From positions 56,203 to 120,202 of the forward strand of contig NZ_WWVR01000005.1 in assembly GCF_009883055.1 (NCBI RefSeq): 64,000 nucleotides of DNA, given 5' to 3'. Positions 18,613 to 27,824 of this stretch are shown here, piece after piece; the stretch's first letter is position 1, and the number at the start of each line of letters is the position of its first letter. The translations under genes and the position numbers were made by a program. This stretch comes from Blautia sp. BIOML-A1 (GTDB lineage Bacteria > Bacillota > Clostridia > Lachnospirales > Lachnospiraceae). A model generated the notes under the pieces. The model was not told where the DNA came from and did no database searches. It saw only the letters and a list, made by a program, of their open reading frames with translations.

Positions 18613-19944
18613 TTATTCTGTCTTTCCTCCTGATGTTTTATTTTTGTCTGTCTGCTGCCGGATATAGTCGGTATAGCTTTCTCTGTCAAAGACAGGGGTA
18701 AAGTCCTGACATATCTTCCCTGCCTCTTCTCCGCCATTTCTGAGAAGCTTATATACAGTCAGTGCAAGCAGCTTCGCCGGAAGGATATATGCCTTTTCCG
18801 GGTCCGTGATCCTGAAATCCGCTCCATGAAGTCGTCCCTCAAATCCCTTAAAGGTAAAATTCACGACCGGAAACAGATGACTTAAATCTCCCACGTCCGT
18901 GCAGGCATTGTTAAAATCGCCCCTCTGTACCGTGCGATAGGTAAGCTTCAGATCGTCTGCTGCTTCCATAAGTGCTGCATCTGCTGTTCGCGGAAGGATC
19001 GGCATATACCCCTGAAGGATTTCTCTCTCGATTCTGCCGCCAAACGCATAGGCTGCTCCGTCATAAGCGCGGTTGACCATATCCGTGATCTCCTCCAGCT
19101 TCCCAAGCGAGGCTGCCCTCACCTTCGTTTCTATCACAGCCTCATCCGGCACACTGTTGATGACATCACCGGCCTTACGGATCACATTGTGAAGACGCAC
19201 ATGATCTTCCTCGCGAAAAGTCTCTCGCATCAGCCCCATCATCTGGATCGCACTTGTCGTAATGCTCAGGGCATTCACTCCATTCCACGGATCAATGGCT
19301 CCATGTGCCGCTTTACCCCGGACAGTAACACGTTCGGCACTGTAACCGTTGCACGCCGGATTTCCCAGGTAAAAATCCTCCTCAACAGGAACCATATGAA
19401 CATGTGTCGTGAGTACAATATCTGTATCATCAAAAACTCCCGTTCGGATCATCTCACTCTTGCCGCAGCAGAATTCTGTTCCTTCTTTCTGAAGACGGAC
19501 ACGTTTATCTGCATCAATATATTCCTCAGCAGGAACTGCAAGAAAAGAAAGGCTTCCGCCAAGCTCTTTCTGGATTTCTGTATCTGCCAGTGCCGCTGCA
19601 CAGCCTATCATTGCTGCCATCTGTGCGTGATGCCCGCAGGCATGTGCCACACCGGTGACAGGATCCGACACAGGATGTGCCTTACAGCCGATTGCATCCA
19701 TCTCTCCGATGATCGTCAGATGCGGGCCTTCTGCAGGATGACTGTCACCACGTACACCAGTCCGTGCAAGATGCTCCGTCACCTCATATCCCAGCTGTCT
19801 GAGACACTCTGCTGTTTTCTGTGCTGTCCGTATTTCTTCAAATCCCGGTTCCGGATGTGACGCGATATCTTCTGCAAAATTTATGATCTGCTCTCTGTAT
19901 GCATCAATTCTCTGAAGAATCTTTTCTTCTGTTTTATCTAACAT
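18613..19944 (-). CDS. M20-family amidohydrolase (aminoacylase/hippurate hydrolase type)
   Basis: A 443-residue zinc-dependent peptidase-like hydrolase. Motifs include SHPEPGFEE near the N-terminus, GEMDAIG, the metal-binding [14 protein letters not shown] with the general-base Glu, and [14 protein letters not shown] of the dimerisation domain. Family members cleave N-acyl amino acids, indole conjugates or N-acetyl-diamines. Placement as first gene of a polyamine-transport operon suggests an acylated polyamine or related amide as substrate (inference). A 29-codon reading frame precedes it. Confidence 0.88.
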   Translation of the reverse strand: MLDKTEEKILQRIDAYREQIINFAEDIASHPEPGFEEIRTAQKTAECLRQLGYEVTEHLARTGVRGDSHPAEGPHLTIIGEMDAIGCKAHPVSDPVTGVAHACGHHAQMAAMIGCAAALADTEIQKELGGSLSFLAVPAEEYIDADKRVRLQKEGTEFCCGKSEMIRTGVFDDTDIVLTTHVHMVPVEEDFYLGNPACNGYSAERVTVRGKAAHGAIDPWNGVNALSITTSAIQMMGLMRETFREEDHVRLHNVIRKAGDVINSVPDEAVIETKVRAASLGKLEEITDMVNRAYDGAAYAFGGRIEREILQGYMPILPRTADAALMEAADDLKLTYRTVQRGDFNNACTDVGDLSHLFPVVNFTFKGFEGRLHGADFRITDPEKAYILPAKLLALTVYKLLRNGGEEAGKICQDFTPVFDRESYTDYIRQQTDKNKTSGGKTE

Positions 19945-19948
19945 TTGT

Positions 19949-20038
19949 TTAACATCCTCTCTTGATATCCTCTATGTCCATCAAAATCTGTACAGCTTTC
20001 TCAGGTATAGAGTATGGATCAAAAGCCTTCACTTTCAT
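19949..20038 (-). CDS. Possible 29-residue leader peptide or small protein before the M20 gene
   Basis: ATG-to-TAA frame, MKVKAFDPYSIPEKAVQILM then nine more residues ending in KRGC. The composition is protein-like and suggests an amphipathic helix. It lies between the promoter at 20079-20106 and the M20 start codon, which begins 5 bases after its stop. No Shine-Dalgarno sequence is visible, and it could also be a remnant of a lost gene, so translation is uncertain. Confidence 0.35.
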   Translation of the reverse strand: MKVKAFDPYSIPEKAVQILMDIEDIKRGC

Positions 20039-20078
20039 AAGTTAATACGTTATAAAAGCAATAAACCTTTATCCCCTT

Positions 20079-20106
20079 ATGATAACATAAATTTTCAGCA
20101 ATGCAA
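20079..20106 (-). promoter_or_regulatory. Promoter of the M20-potABCD operon
   Basis: Minus strand TTGCAT, 16 bases, TATCAT, about 135 bases before the M20 start codon. Confidence 0.55.
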
Positions 20107-20142
20107 GCACTGAAAAATCACAAAAAAACCGCCGGATAACGC

Positions 20143-20177
20143 AAAAATCCGGATACTCTGTTCAAAGTATCCGGATT
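20143..20177 (-). terminator. Terminator after tRNA-Thr
   Basis: Perfect 12-bp stem AATCCGGATACT/AGTATCCGGATT with an 8-base loop, followed on the minus strand by TTTTTG. It separates the tRNA from the downstream operon promoter. Confidence 0.85.
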
Positions 20178-20188
20178 CAATAATGGTA

Positions 20189-20261
20189 AGCTGGAAATGA
20201 GACTCGAACTCACGACCCCTTCATTACGAGTGAAGTGCTCTACCGACTGAGCTATTCCAGC
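20189..20261 (-). tRNA. tRNA-Thr (anticodon CGT)
   Basis: Cloverleaf readable on the minus strand: acceptor GCTGGAA/TTCCAGC, D arm TAGCTCAGTCGGTAGAGC, anticodon stem CTTCA/TGAAG with loop CTCGTAA (anticodon CGT, codon ACG), and T arm GTGAG-TTCGAGT-CTCAT. CCA is not encoded. Confidence 0.96.
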
Positions 20262-20283
20262 CTGTGCCTGAAACACAACCATT

Positions 20284-20311
20284 ATTATACCTGATTTTTC
20301 AGAAAAATCAA
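20284..20311 (-). promoter_or_regulatory. Promoter of tRNA-Thr
   Basis: Minus strand TTGATT, 16 bases, TATAAT, about 22 bases before the mature tRNA. The spacer region is itself part of a perfect palindrome TGATTTTTC/GAAAAATCA, which could double as the terminator of the glgB-like gene. Confidence 0.65.
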
Positions 20312-20364
20312 GAACTAATTTTAATTTTTATTATTGTATCTGTGAACAGCTGGAATTCTTTCTC

Positions 20365-22611
20365 TCACGCTGTTTCCTTTGCTGCAGTTTTTCTTGTTTT
20401 CTTCTCTGTGGCAGCCGGCTTCTTCACAGAAGCCTTAGATGATTTCCGGGCAACACGCGGTTTCTTTGCTGCCGGTTTTTTTTCGGTTTTTTTGACCGGT
20501 GCGGAAACTGCCTCTTTCTTCTTAGTCGGAGTACAGGAAAATACCGTCACACCAAGTGCAGGAACCTTAAGCTTAATGGAATATTCTCTCTCATCGCACT
20601 CATCCTGCTTACAGGTTTTTGCTCTTGGATTGACAATTCCCTGACCGCCATATTCCTTTGCATCACTGTTAAAGATTTCTTTATATTTGCCATAGAATGG
20701 AACGCCAACCTGATAGTCCTCATAAGGAACAGCCGCAAAGTTACATACTGCAAGAAGTGTTTCTTCCGGCTTATCCGTCTTACGCATAAAGGTGAGGACA
20801 TTCTCTTCATATTTCATAAGCTGGATCCACTCAAAGCCATCATACTCATCATCCTTCTGAACCAGTGCCGGATGGGTGCGGTACAGCTCGTTGAGATCAT
20901 GGATATATTTCTCCATTTCTGCCGGAACTTCCCTGCCCGGTGACATCATCATACATCCCGGGTGCAGCATCATATAGGCATAGGCTTCACGGATCTGACT
21001 CAGCTTCTGTGCATCATCTCCCGGAAGCTTCTCCATAAATTCAGCAAGCGTTCCCGCCTCACGGCTTCCAAGAGGAAGTACATAATGCTCACAGTACGCA
21101 TAAAGCATGGACAGCGTAAGCTGATCATGGACATATTTTCTCTCGATCGGATCTTTGGAAAGATATGCAAGAAAATCTCCTGCCCAGTTATTATTCCATT
21201 TATAATCAAAGCCGATGTTATCATCCTCCACACTTCCGGTGAGTTCAGACCAGAGGCCATCTTCCTGTGCGATCGTAAGCGTTCCCGGAAGCTTTTTATC
21301 CAGAATAGAATTCAGATGCTTGAGAAATTCCACCGCTTCCAGATTTTCATTTGAGCCGTAGATATTAGGTTTCCACTGTCCGTATTCCTTTCCAAAATCA
21401 AGATACAGCATGGAATCCACATCATCCAGTCTCAGTCCGTCTGCATGATAAACCTCCAGCCAGTAAAAAGCATTTGCAAGGAGAAAATCTCTCACCATCG
21501 GACTTCCGAAATTATACAGAAGAGTTCCCCAGATCGGATGGATCGCCATAGACGGATCCGGATTCTCATAAAGAGGTGTTCCGTCAAAAAGCTCCAGTCC
21601 GCCCTCGACCCTCGGGAAATGAGATGGTGTCCAGTCAAGGATCAGTCCGATTCCTGCTTTGTGAAGCTCGTTAACTGTCTTCTGGAAATCCTGCGGCATA
21701 CCAAATCTCCTGGTCGGTGCATAATATGCAAAGGTACTGTACTCCCCGGCCTCATCATCCAGATATTCCATCACAGGATGAAGTTCTACATGCGTGTAAT
21801 TCAGTTTCTTCACAAACTCAACAAGTTCTTCCCCGTCCTTCCAGTCTGTCAGAGAGGTCTCATAGATGGAAACTGGCTGTTTACGGTCAGCGAATTTCTT
21901 ACGTCCTGCCATCCATTCTTCATCTTCCCACTGGAAGGCTCCTGTATCTGCCACAACGGAAGCACCTGCCGGCGGGACCTCTGTACAGGCAGCATATGGA
22001 TCAGATTTCAGCTCTATGCGGTTTCCTTTGAGCTTCAGTTCATATTTATAGATATCTCCGACCTTCACACCTGGGATAAAAAGTTCAAAAATACCCGACA
22101 TTGGCATTCGGTGCATCGCATGGCGTCTTCCGTCCCATTCATTGAAATTGCCGACCACACTGACGCGCACTGCATTCGGTGCCCATACGGCAAAGCTTGT
22201 TCCCTTAACACCATTGATCTCCATCGGATGTGCACCCAGCTTCTCATAGGCATGATAATAAACGCCCGCGCAGAATGCCTTCTCCTCTGCTTCTGTGATC
22301 TGTCCTGCAAATGCGTAAGGATCCGAAAACTCCTGAACTTCTTCTCCTCTGGTAACGCGATATTCATATTCCGGGATCTTTCTGCCCGGGATCATTGCTG
22401 CAAAATATCCCGCCTCATCTTCTTTTTCCATTTCATATTTACGGGATCCGACCAGAACCTCTGCCTTATCTGCCTCCGGAAAAAATCCCTGGACCAGAAC
22501 ACCGTCTGTGGTCAGACGCGGAGCCATGACATCCTTCGGGGATGCTTCTTCTCCATATACGATTGCTTCAATCCTCGGCCAGTCCATATACTCATATGCC
22601 TTGCTTTCCAT
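20365..22611 (-). CDS. glgB: GH13 alpha-glucan branching enzyme-like protein with Lys-rich tail
   Basis: About 748 residues when started at the ATG at 22611 (MESKAYEYM), which has SD GGAGG seven bases upstream; the ATG 15 bases earlier overlaps that SD. Residues about 110-210 are a CBM48 domain (FAVWAPNAVRVSVVGNFNEW). The GH13 barrel follows, with nucleophile region DGLRLDDVDSMLYLDF, acid/base region TIAQEDGLW and C-terminal beta domain. It would add alpha-1,6 branches to glycogen. The last 55 residues are a histone-H1-like tail of Lys/Ala/Pro repeats (KKTEKKPAAKKPRVARKSSK), which is not usual for branching enzymes. A related GH13 specificity cannot be excluded. Confidence 0.82.
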   Translation of the reverse strand: MESKAYEYMDWPRIEAIVYGEEASPKDVMAPRLTTDGVLVQGFFPEADKAEVLVGSRKYEMEKEDEAGYFAAMIPGRKIPEYEYRVTRGEEVQEFSDPYAFAGQITEAEEKAFCAGVYYHAYEKLGAHPMEINGVKGTSFAVWAPNAVRVSVVGNFNEWDGRRHAMHRMPMSGIFELFIPGVKVGDIYKYELKLKGNRIELKSDPYAACTEVPPAGASVVADTGAFQWEDEEWMAGRKKFADRKQPVSIYETSLTDWKDGEELVEFVKKLNYTHVELHPVMEYLDDEAGEYSTFAYYAPTRRFGMPQDFQKTVNELHKAGIGLILDWTPSHFPRVEGGLELFDGTPLYENPDPSMAIHPIWGTLLYNFGSPMVRDFLLANAFYWLEVYHADGLRLDDVDSMLYLDFGKEYGQWKPNIYGSNENLEAVEFLKHLNSILDKKLPGTLTIAQEDGLWSELTGSVEDDNIGFDYKWNNNWAGDFLAYLSKDPIERKYVHDQLTLSMLYAYCEHYVLPLGSREAGTLAEFMEKLPGDDAQKLSQIREAYAYMMLHPGCMMMSPGREVPAEMEKYIHDLNELYRTHPALVQKDDEYDGFEWIQLMKYEENVLTFMRKTDKPEETLLAVCNFAAVPYEDYQVGVPFYGKYKEIFNSDAKEYGGQGIVNPRAKTCKQDECDEREYSIKLKVPALGVTVFSCTPTKKKEAVSAPVKKTEKKPAAKKPRVARKSSKASVKKPAATEKKTRKTAAKETA

Positions 22612-22725
22612 CTTTACTGCCTCCATTCCGAGATGCCGCTGTCAAAACCTTTCTGTAAAATACATCTCTTTAAAAAATAGTTTATCATTTTTTCAGGTAA
22701 AAATAAAGAATAGAACGAAATTTGT

Positions 22726-22754
22726 TTGACAAAACTGCTCTGGTGCGATAAATT
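22726..22754 (+). promoter_or_regulatory. Promoter of the fructokinase gene
   Basis: TTGACA, 17 bases, TAAATT, in the divergent region between the glgB-like gene and the kinase. Confidence 0.75.
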
Positions 22755-22817
22755 GAAATTAACGTTTTTCTGATACACAGGAAACAGAATTCAGAAATCC
22801 AAGGAGGTTTTTTTATT

Positions 22818-23789
22818 ATGGAAAACAGAAAATTTGACGTAACCGCTCTCGGCGAATTACTGATCGACTTTACAGAAAACGGATCCAGTTCCCAGGGAAA
22901 TCCTGTGATGGAGGCCAATCCCGGCGGAGCTCCCTGCAACGTACTCGCAATGCTTGAAAGACTTGGCAAGAAAACAGCCTTTATCGGCAAGGTTGGTAAG
23001 GATATGTTCGGTACACAGTTAAAGACCGCTGTTGAAGAAGTCGGTATTGACACCCGCAACCTTATCATGGATGAAAACTGCCACACCACCCTCGCTTTTG
23101 TACATACCTATCCGGACGGTGACCGTGACTTTTCTTTCTACCGTGACCCGGGTGCAGATATGATGCTTACTAAGGAAGAAGTTCAGAAAGACCTGATCGA
23201 GGCTTCCCGTATCTTCCACTTTGGTACCCTTTCCTCTACTCATGAGGGTGTTCGTGAAGCTACCCGCTATGCCATTGAACTTGCAAAGGAAGCCGGATGC
23301 ATCGTTACCTTTGATCCAAACCTCCGCCCGCCTCTCTGGAAATCTCTCGAAGATGCCCGTGCAGAGATCGAATACGGTATGTCTAAATGCGACGTATTAA
23401 AAATTTCCGACAATGAAGTAGAATTCATGTGTGGAACCACAGATTACAATAAAGGTGCTGCCATGCTCCAGGAGAAATATAACATCCCGCTTATTCTCAT
23501 CACCATGGGTAAGGACGGAAGCCGTGCATACTACAAGGACATGATCGTAGAGGCAGCTCCTTTCCTTCAGGAAAACACCATCGAGACAACCGGTGCCGGA
23601 GACACCTTCTGTGCAAGCACATTAAACTATGTTCTCGATCACGGTCTTGAGAATCTCACAGAGGAAAATCTCAAAGAGCTCCTCACCTTCGCAAACGCGG
23701 CTGCATCTCTCATTACCACACGTAAGGGTGCGCTCCGTGTTATGCCGACACGTGAAGAAGTTGAAAGTTTCATTGCAAGCCGTAAATAA
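22818..23789 (+). CDS. scrK: PfkB-family fructokinase
   Basis: A 323-residue ribokinase-fold sugar kinase. PfkB signature 1 region NPGGAPCNVLAMLERLGKKT and signature 2 TTGAGDTFCASTLNYVLDHG with catalytic Asp are intact. The wording GELLIDF at the start and ITMGKDGSRAYY are typical of fructokinases. It would phosphorylate fructose in the cytoplasm. SD AAGGAGG. It is monocistronic with a strong promoter and terminator and is divergent from the glycogen gene. Exact sugar specificity is inferred from family resemblance. Confidence 0.88.
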   Translation: MENRKFDVTALGELLIDFTENGSSSQGNPVMEANPGGAPCNVLAMLERLGKKTAFIGKVGKDMFGTQLKTAVEEVGIDTRNLIMDENCHTTLAFVHTYPDGDRDFSFYRDPGADMMLTKEEVQKDLIEASRIFHFGTLSSTHEGVREATRYAIELAKEAGCIVTFDPNLRPPLWKSLEDARAEIEYGMSKCDVLKISDNEVEFMCGTTDYNKGAAMLQEKYNIPLILITMGKDGSRAYYKDMIVEAAPFLQENTIETTGAGDTFCASTLNYVLDHGLENLTEENLKELLTFANAAASLITTRKGALRVMPTREEVESFIASRK

Positions 23790-23810
23790 TTTTTCATATC
23801 ATTTACATAC

Positions 23811-23855
23811 AAAAATCCCGGACAATTCTGATGAAGAATTTCCGGGATTTTTTTT
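23811..23855. terminator. Bidirectional terminator between scrK and serA
   Basis: Stem AATCCCGGA/TCCGGGATT with an inner AATTC/GAATT arm; T8 follows on the plus strand and T5 on the minus strand. Confidence 0.88.
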
Positions 23856-23876
23856 GCCAGAAGGCTTTTAAACTTT

Positions 23877-25040
23877 TTATTTGATTACACGAACCTTGGA
23901 TACACCTTCGATTGCTCTAAGCTCATCCAGAGCTTCTTTGGATGCTGCACTTTCAAGATCAATGATGGTATACGCATATCCACCACGGCTCTTGTTTGTC
24001 ATATCAGCAATGTTCAATCCCTCGCTTCCGAGGATCTTGGTGAACTGGCTGATCATGTTCGGGATGTTTTTGTGGCAGATGGTGATACGTCCGACTGCCA
24101 CACAGGTACCCATATCACAGTTTGGATAGTTCACAGAATTCTTGATATTTCCGTTTTCGAGGAAATCTCTGACTTCTTTGACTGCCATAACTGCACAGTT
24201 CTCTTCGGATTCCTCTGTGGATGCACCAAGATGTGGTGTTACAAGGATTCCCGGTCTGCCTGCTACAGTTGCATTTGCAAAGTCAGTAACATATTTCTTT
24301 ACCTTTCCGCTGTCAAGAGCTTCTACAAGGGCTTCCTCGTCAACGAGAAGGTCTCTTGCGAAGTTCAGAAGAACGACTCCATCTTTCATCTTTGTGAAAG
24401 CCTCACGGTCGATCATCTTGCGTGTGTTGTCTGTAAGCGGTACATGGATGGTGATGTAATCGCACTGGCTGTAGATCTCATCCAGAGATTTGCTGTGTTT
24501 GATGGTTCTGGACAGGTTCCATGCTGCATCAATGGAGATGAACGGGTCATATCCGTAGACTTCCATTCCAAGATGTGTTGCAGAGTTTGCAACCATGGCT
24601 CCAATCGCACCAAGTCCGATAATACCCAGTTTCTTACCGCTGATCTCACATCCTGCAAACTGTTTTTTCTGTTTCTCAGCCAGTTTGTCGATGTGTTCTT
24701 TGTCTTCTTCATGTGCTACCCACTCAATACCTCCAACGATATCACGGGAAGCAAGGAGCATTCCTGCAAGAACAAGCTCCTTAACACCATTTGCATTTGC
24801 GCCAGGTGTATTGAATACTACGATACCGTTCTCTGCACACTGCTCAACCGGAATGTTGTTGACACCTGCGCCTGCACGGGCGATAACTTTGACATTCTCC
24901 GGAAGCTCCATATCATGCATCTTGGCACTTCTTACCAGAACTGCATCTGCATCCTTTAATTCTTCCGTCTGTTTGTACTCATCTCCAAACAGGCCAAGAC
25001 CTGTCTGGGAGATTGGATTAAGGCATTTATACTGGAACAT
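23877..25040 (-). CDS. serA: D-3-phosphoglycerate dehydrogenase
   Basis: A 387-residue NAD-dependent dehydrogenase, the first step of serine synthesis. It has the Rossmann motif LGIIGLGAIGAMVANSA, the NAD-site loop VLLNFARDLLVDEEAL, catalytic His in TPHLGASTEE, and a C-terminal ACT domain (about residues 318-387) for possible serine feedback. It is the short SerA type. It abuts serC (1-base overlap) and is the last gene of the leuB-ilvD-ilvB-serC-serA run, followed by a strong terminator. Confidence 0.95.
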   Translation of the reverse strand: MFQYKCLNPISQTGLGLFGDEYKQTEELKDADAVLVRSAKMHDMELPENVKVIARAGAGVNNIPVEQCAENGIVVFNTPGANANGVKELVLAGMLLASRDIVGGIEWVAHEEDKEHIDKLAEKQKKQFAGCEISGKKLGIIGLGAIGAMVANSATHLGMEVYGYDPFISIDAAWNLSRTIKHSKSLDEIYSQCDYITIHVPLTDNTRKMIDREAFTKMKDGVVLLNFARDLLVDEEALVEALDSGKVKKYVTDFANATVAGRPGILVTPHLGASTEESEENCAVMAVKEVRDFLENGNIKNSVNYPNCDMGTCVAVGRITICHKNIPNMISQFTKILGSEGLNIADMTNKSRGGYAYTIIDLESAASKEALDELRAIEGVSKVRVIK

Positions 25041-26122
25041 TACGCATTCTCCTCCTCAAATTTTTTCATGAATGCAACGAGGGCTTCTACGCCTTCTTTT
25101 GGCATTGCATTGTAGATACTTGCACGCATACCGCCCACTGTTCTGTGTCCTTTGAGGTTTACAAGACCTGCTGCTTTTGCCTCTTTGACAAATTTGGCAT
25201 CCATGTCTTTATCACCTGTGACAAAAGGAACATTCATCAGAGAACGGGAAGCCGGCTCTACTGTACCTTTGAAGAGTTTGCTCTGATCCAGATAATCATA
25301 GAGGATCTTTGCTTTTTCGATGTTTCTCTTCTGCATTTCTTCCAGTCCGCCCATAGCCTTGAGCCATTTGAAGACTTTGCCGCATACATAGATGCAGTAT
25401 GCGTTTGGTGTATTGTAAAGAGATCCTGCATCTGCATGTGTCTTGTATGTAAGCATGGTTGGTGTTCCCGGAAGAACATCCTCTGTAATAAGATCTTCAC
25501 GAATGATCGCGATCACCATGCCGGCAGGTCCGATGTTTTTCTGAACGCCACCGTAGATGATACCATATTTGCTTACATCTACAGGCTCAGATAAGAAGCA
25601 GGAAGAAACGTCTGCCACCAGAGTTTTGCCTTTTGTATTCGGAAGTGTCTTGAATTTTGTTCCGTAAATTGTATTGTTTTCACAAATGTATACATAATCC
25701 GCATCCGGGCTGATCGGAAGATCGCTGCAGTCCGGGATATAGGAGAAGGTCTTATCCTCGGAAGATGCAATCTTATTTACCTTTCCGTACTTCTGTGCTT
25801 CCTGGTATGCTTTCTTTGCCCACTGACCGGTAACAATATAGTCAGCAACTCCGTTCTTCATCAGGTTCATCGGAATCATGGCAAACTGCTGGGAAGCACC
25901 GCCCTGAAGGAATAATACCTTGTAATTATCCGGAATATTCATAAGATCTCTGAGATCTTTCTCTGCATCATCAATGATTTTCTGGAATTCCGGGCTTCTA
26001 TGGCTCATTTCCATTACAGACATACCACTTCCCTGGTAATCCATCATCTCATCTGCTACTTCTTTCAGAACTGTTTCCGGCAGTACAGCCGGTCCTGCGG
26101 AAAAATTATATACTCTGCTCAT
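25040..26122 (-). CDS. serC: Phosphoserine aminotransferase
   Basis: A 360-residue PLP enzyme converting 3-phosphohydroxypyruvate and glutamate to phosphoserine. It starts VYNFSAGPAVLPETVLKEVADE as the family does. The PLP Lys region is YGGVQKNIGPAGM, and GHRTVGGMRASIYNAMP closes the protein. Length is normal. It overlaps ilvB by 17 bases and serA by one, so it is co-translated with both. Confidence 0.96.
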   Translation of the reverse strand: MSRVYNFSAGPAVLPETVLKEVADEMMDYQGSGMSVMEMSHRSPEFQKIIDDAEKDLRDLMNIPDNYKVLFLQGGASQQFAMIPMNLMKNGVADYIVTGQWAKKAYQEAQKYGKVNKIASSEDKTFSYIPDCSDLPISPDADYVYICENNTIYGTKFKTLPNTKGKTLVADVSSCFLSEPVDVSKYGIIYGGVQKNIGPAGMVIAIIREDLITEDVLPGTPTMLTYKTHADAGSLYNTPNAYCIYVCGKVFKWLKAMGGLEEMQKRNIEKAKILYDYLDQSKLFKGTVEPASRSLMNVPFVTGDKDMDAKFVKEAKAAGLVNLKGHRTVGGMRASIYNAMPKEGVEALVAFMKKFEEENA

Positions 26123-27797
26123 TGTTCTTCATATCCTCCTCGTCAAAAACTTCATTCAGACTTGCACCTGCAGGCACCATTGGAAATACGCTGAGATCCT
26201 GGTCGATCCAGCAGTCCAGTACTACAGGTCCGTCTGTCGCCAGCGCCTCTCGGATTGCCGGCTCTACCTCTTCCATCTTCGTGACACGGATTGCCTTCGC
26301 TCCCATGCCCTCAGATATTTTCACAAAATCCACGGCATCGTCAAGGACGGTATGTGAATATCTGTGTTCATAGAACAAGGTCTGCCACTGACGCACCATA
26401 CCCAGCACATGATTGTTCATGACAATTTGCAAAAGCTGTTTATGGCAGCGCACTGCTGTCGCGATCTCATTCATATTCATTCTGAAACAGCCATCTCCGC
26501 CAATATTGACAACTGTTTTGTCCGGTCTTCCCATCTTGGCACCGATCGCAGCTCCAAGTCCGTATCCCATTGTTCCGAGACCACCGGAAGTCAGGAAAGT
26601 ACGGGGTTCTTTGTACTTGAAGTACTGTGCGGCCCACATCTGGTGCTGACCGACATCCGTTGAGATAATTGCATCACCGTTGGTGATCTCATAGAGTTTC
26701 TCTATAATGTATGGTCCTGTGAGCTGAGAATGATCATAAGTCAGAGGATATTTTGCTTTCATCTCCTGAATATGCTCGATCCACTCCGGATGCTGTTCTT
26801 CCGGAATCATTTCCAGAAGTCTGCGGAGTACCTCTCTTACATCTCCTATCACAGACGCATCTACCACAACATTCTTATTGATTTCGGCCGCATCCACATC
26901 GATCTGAAGGATTTTGGCCTGTTTTGCAAAGGTCTTCGCATTACCGGTGACACGGTCACTGAAACGTGCACCCAGTACGATCAGAAGGTCACACTGTGTA
27001 ACGCCAAGATCGGAAGTCTTGGTTCCATGCATACCGAGCATTCCTGTATACAGAGGATCCTCTCCTGAGAAAGCTCCCTTGCCCATCAGACTGTCGCACA
27101 CCGGTGCCTGGATCTTGTGGGCCAGTTCGCTGATCTCCTTGGAAGCCCCAGAGATCACACAACCGCCGCCGACAAAGATATATGGCTTCTTCGCTTCCTC
27201 TATTATCTGTGCTGCAATTTCAAGATCTTCTTTACGGATCGTCTCGACTTCTCGGTTGATCGTAGCCGGACGGCGTACAGAATATTCACATGTCGCTGCT
27301 GTTACGTCTTTCGTCACATCAACCAGTACCGGACCCGGACGTCCGCTTTTGGCAATATAAAAAGCCTTGCGGATCGTATCAGCCAGCATGGAAATGTCTT
27401 TTACGATAAAACTGTGTTTTGTGATCGGCATTACAATGCCGGCAATATCAACCTCCTGAAAGGAATCTCTTCCAAGAAGTGGTTTTCCTACGTTCGCGGT
27501 GATCGCTACCACCGGGACAGAATCCATGTATGCGGTCGCAATACCTGTAACCAGATTTGTGGCTCCAGGGCCGGAGGTTGCCAGACATACTCCGACTTTT
27601 CCCGTAGCACGGGCATAACCATCTGCTGCATGAGAAGCACCCTGTTCATGAGATGTTAGGACATGATGGATCTCATCACTGTGTTTATAGAGAGCATCAT
27701 AGACATTGAGGATTGCACCTCCCGGATAGCCAAAAACAGTATCTACTTTCTGTTCCTTAAGGCATTCGATGATGATCTCTGCACCTGTAAGCTGCAT
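26106..27797 (-). CDS. ilvB: Acetolactate synthase large subunit
   Basis: A 563-residue ThDP enzyme when started at the ATG at 27797 (MQLTGAEIII; SD GGAGGAG). The catalytic Glu lies in VFGYPGGAILNVYDAL. The ThDP-Mg motif is GDGCFRMNMNEIATA followed by NNHVLGMVRQWQ, and the FAD region is LGARFSDRVTGN, which marks the anabolic enzyme. It makes acetolactate for valine and leucine. No regulatory small subunit (ilvN) is adjacent. Confidence 0.95.
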   Translation of the reverse strand: MQLTGAEIIIECLKEQKVDTVFGYPGGAILNVYDALYKHSDEIHHVLTSHEQGASHAADGYARATGKVGVCLATSGPGATNLVTGIATAYMDSVPVVAITANVGKPLLGRDSFQEVDIAGIVMPITKHSFIVKDISMLADTIRKAFYIAKSGRPGPVLVDVTKDVTAATCEYSVRRPATINREVETIRKEDLEIAAQIIEEAKKPYIFVGGGCVISGASKEISELAHKIQAPVCDSLMGKGAFSGEDPLYTGMLGMHGTKTSDLGVTQCDLLIVLGARFSDRVTGNAKTFAKQAKILQIDVDAAEINKNVVVDASVIGDVREVLRRLLEMIPEEQHPEWIEHIQEMKAKYPLTYDHSQLTGPYIIEKLYEITNGDAIISTDVGQHQMWAAQYFKYKEPRTFLTSGGLGTMGYGLGAAIGAKMGRPDKTVVNIGGDGCFRMNMNEIATAVRCHKQLLQIVMNNHVLGMVRQWQTLFYEHRYSHTVLDDAVDFVKISEGMGAKAIRVTKMEEVEPAIREALATDGPVVLDCWIDQDLSVFPMVPAGASLNEVFDEEDMKNNEQSI

Positions 27798-27824
27798 TGT
27801 ATCTCCTCCTGTGTTCATCATATA

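Noticed and set aside
19949..20038. Calling the 29-codon frame a firm gene
   Set aside because: No Shine-Dalgarno sequence; kept only as a low-confidence feature.
20189..20261. tRNA-Thr as an integration site
   Set aside because: No integrase or direct repeat of the tRNA end is nearby; the only integrase maps to hisH.
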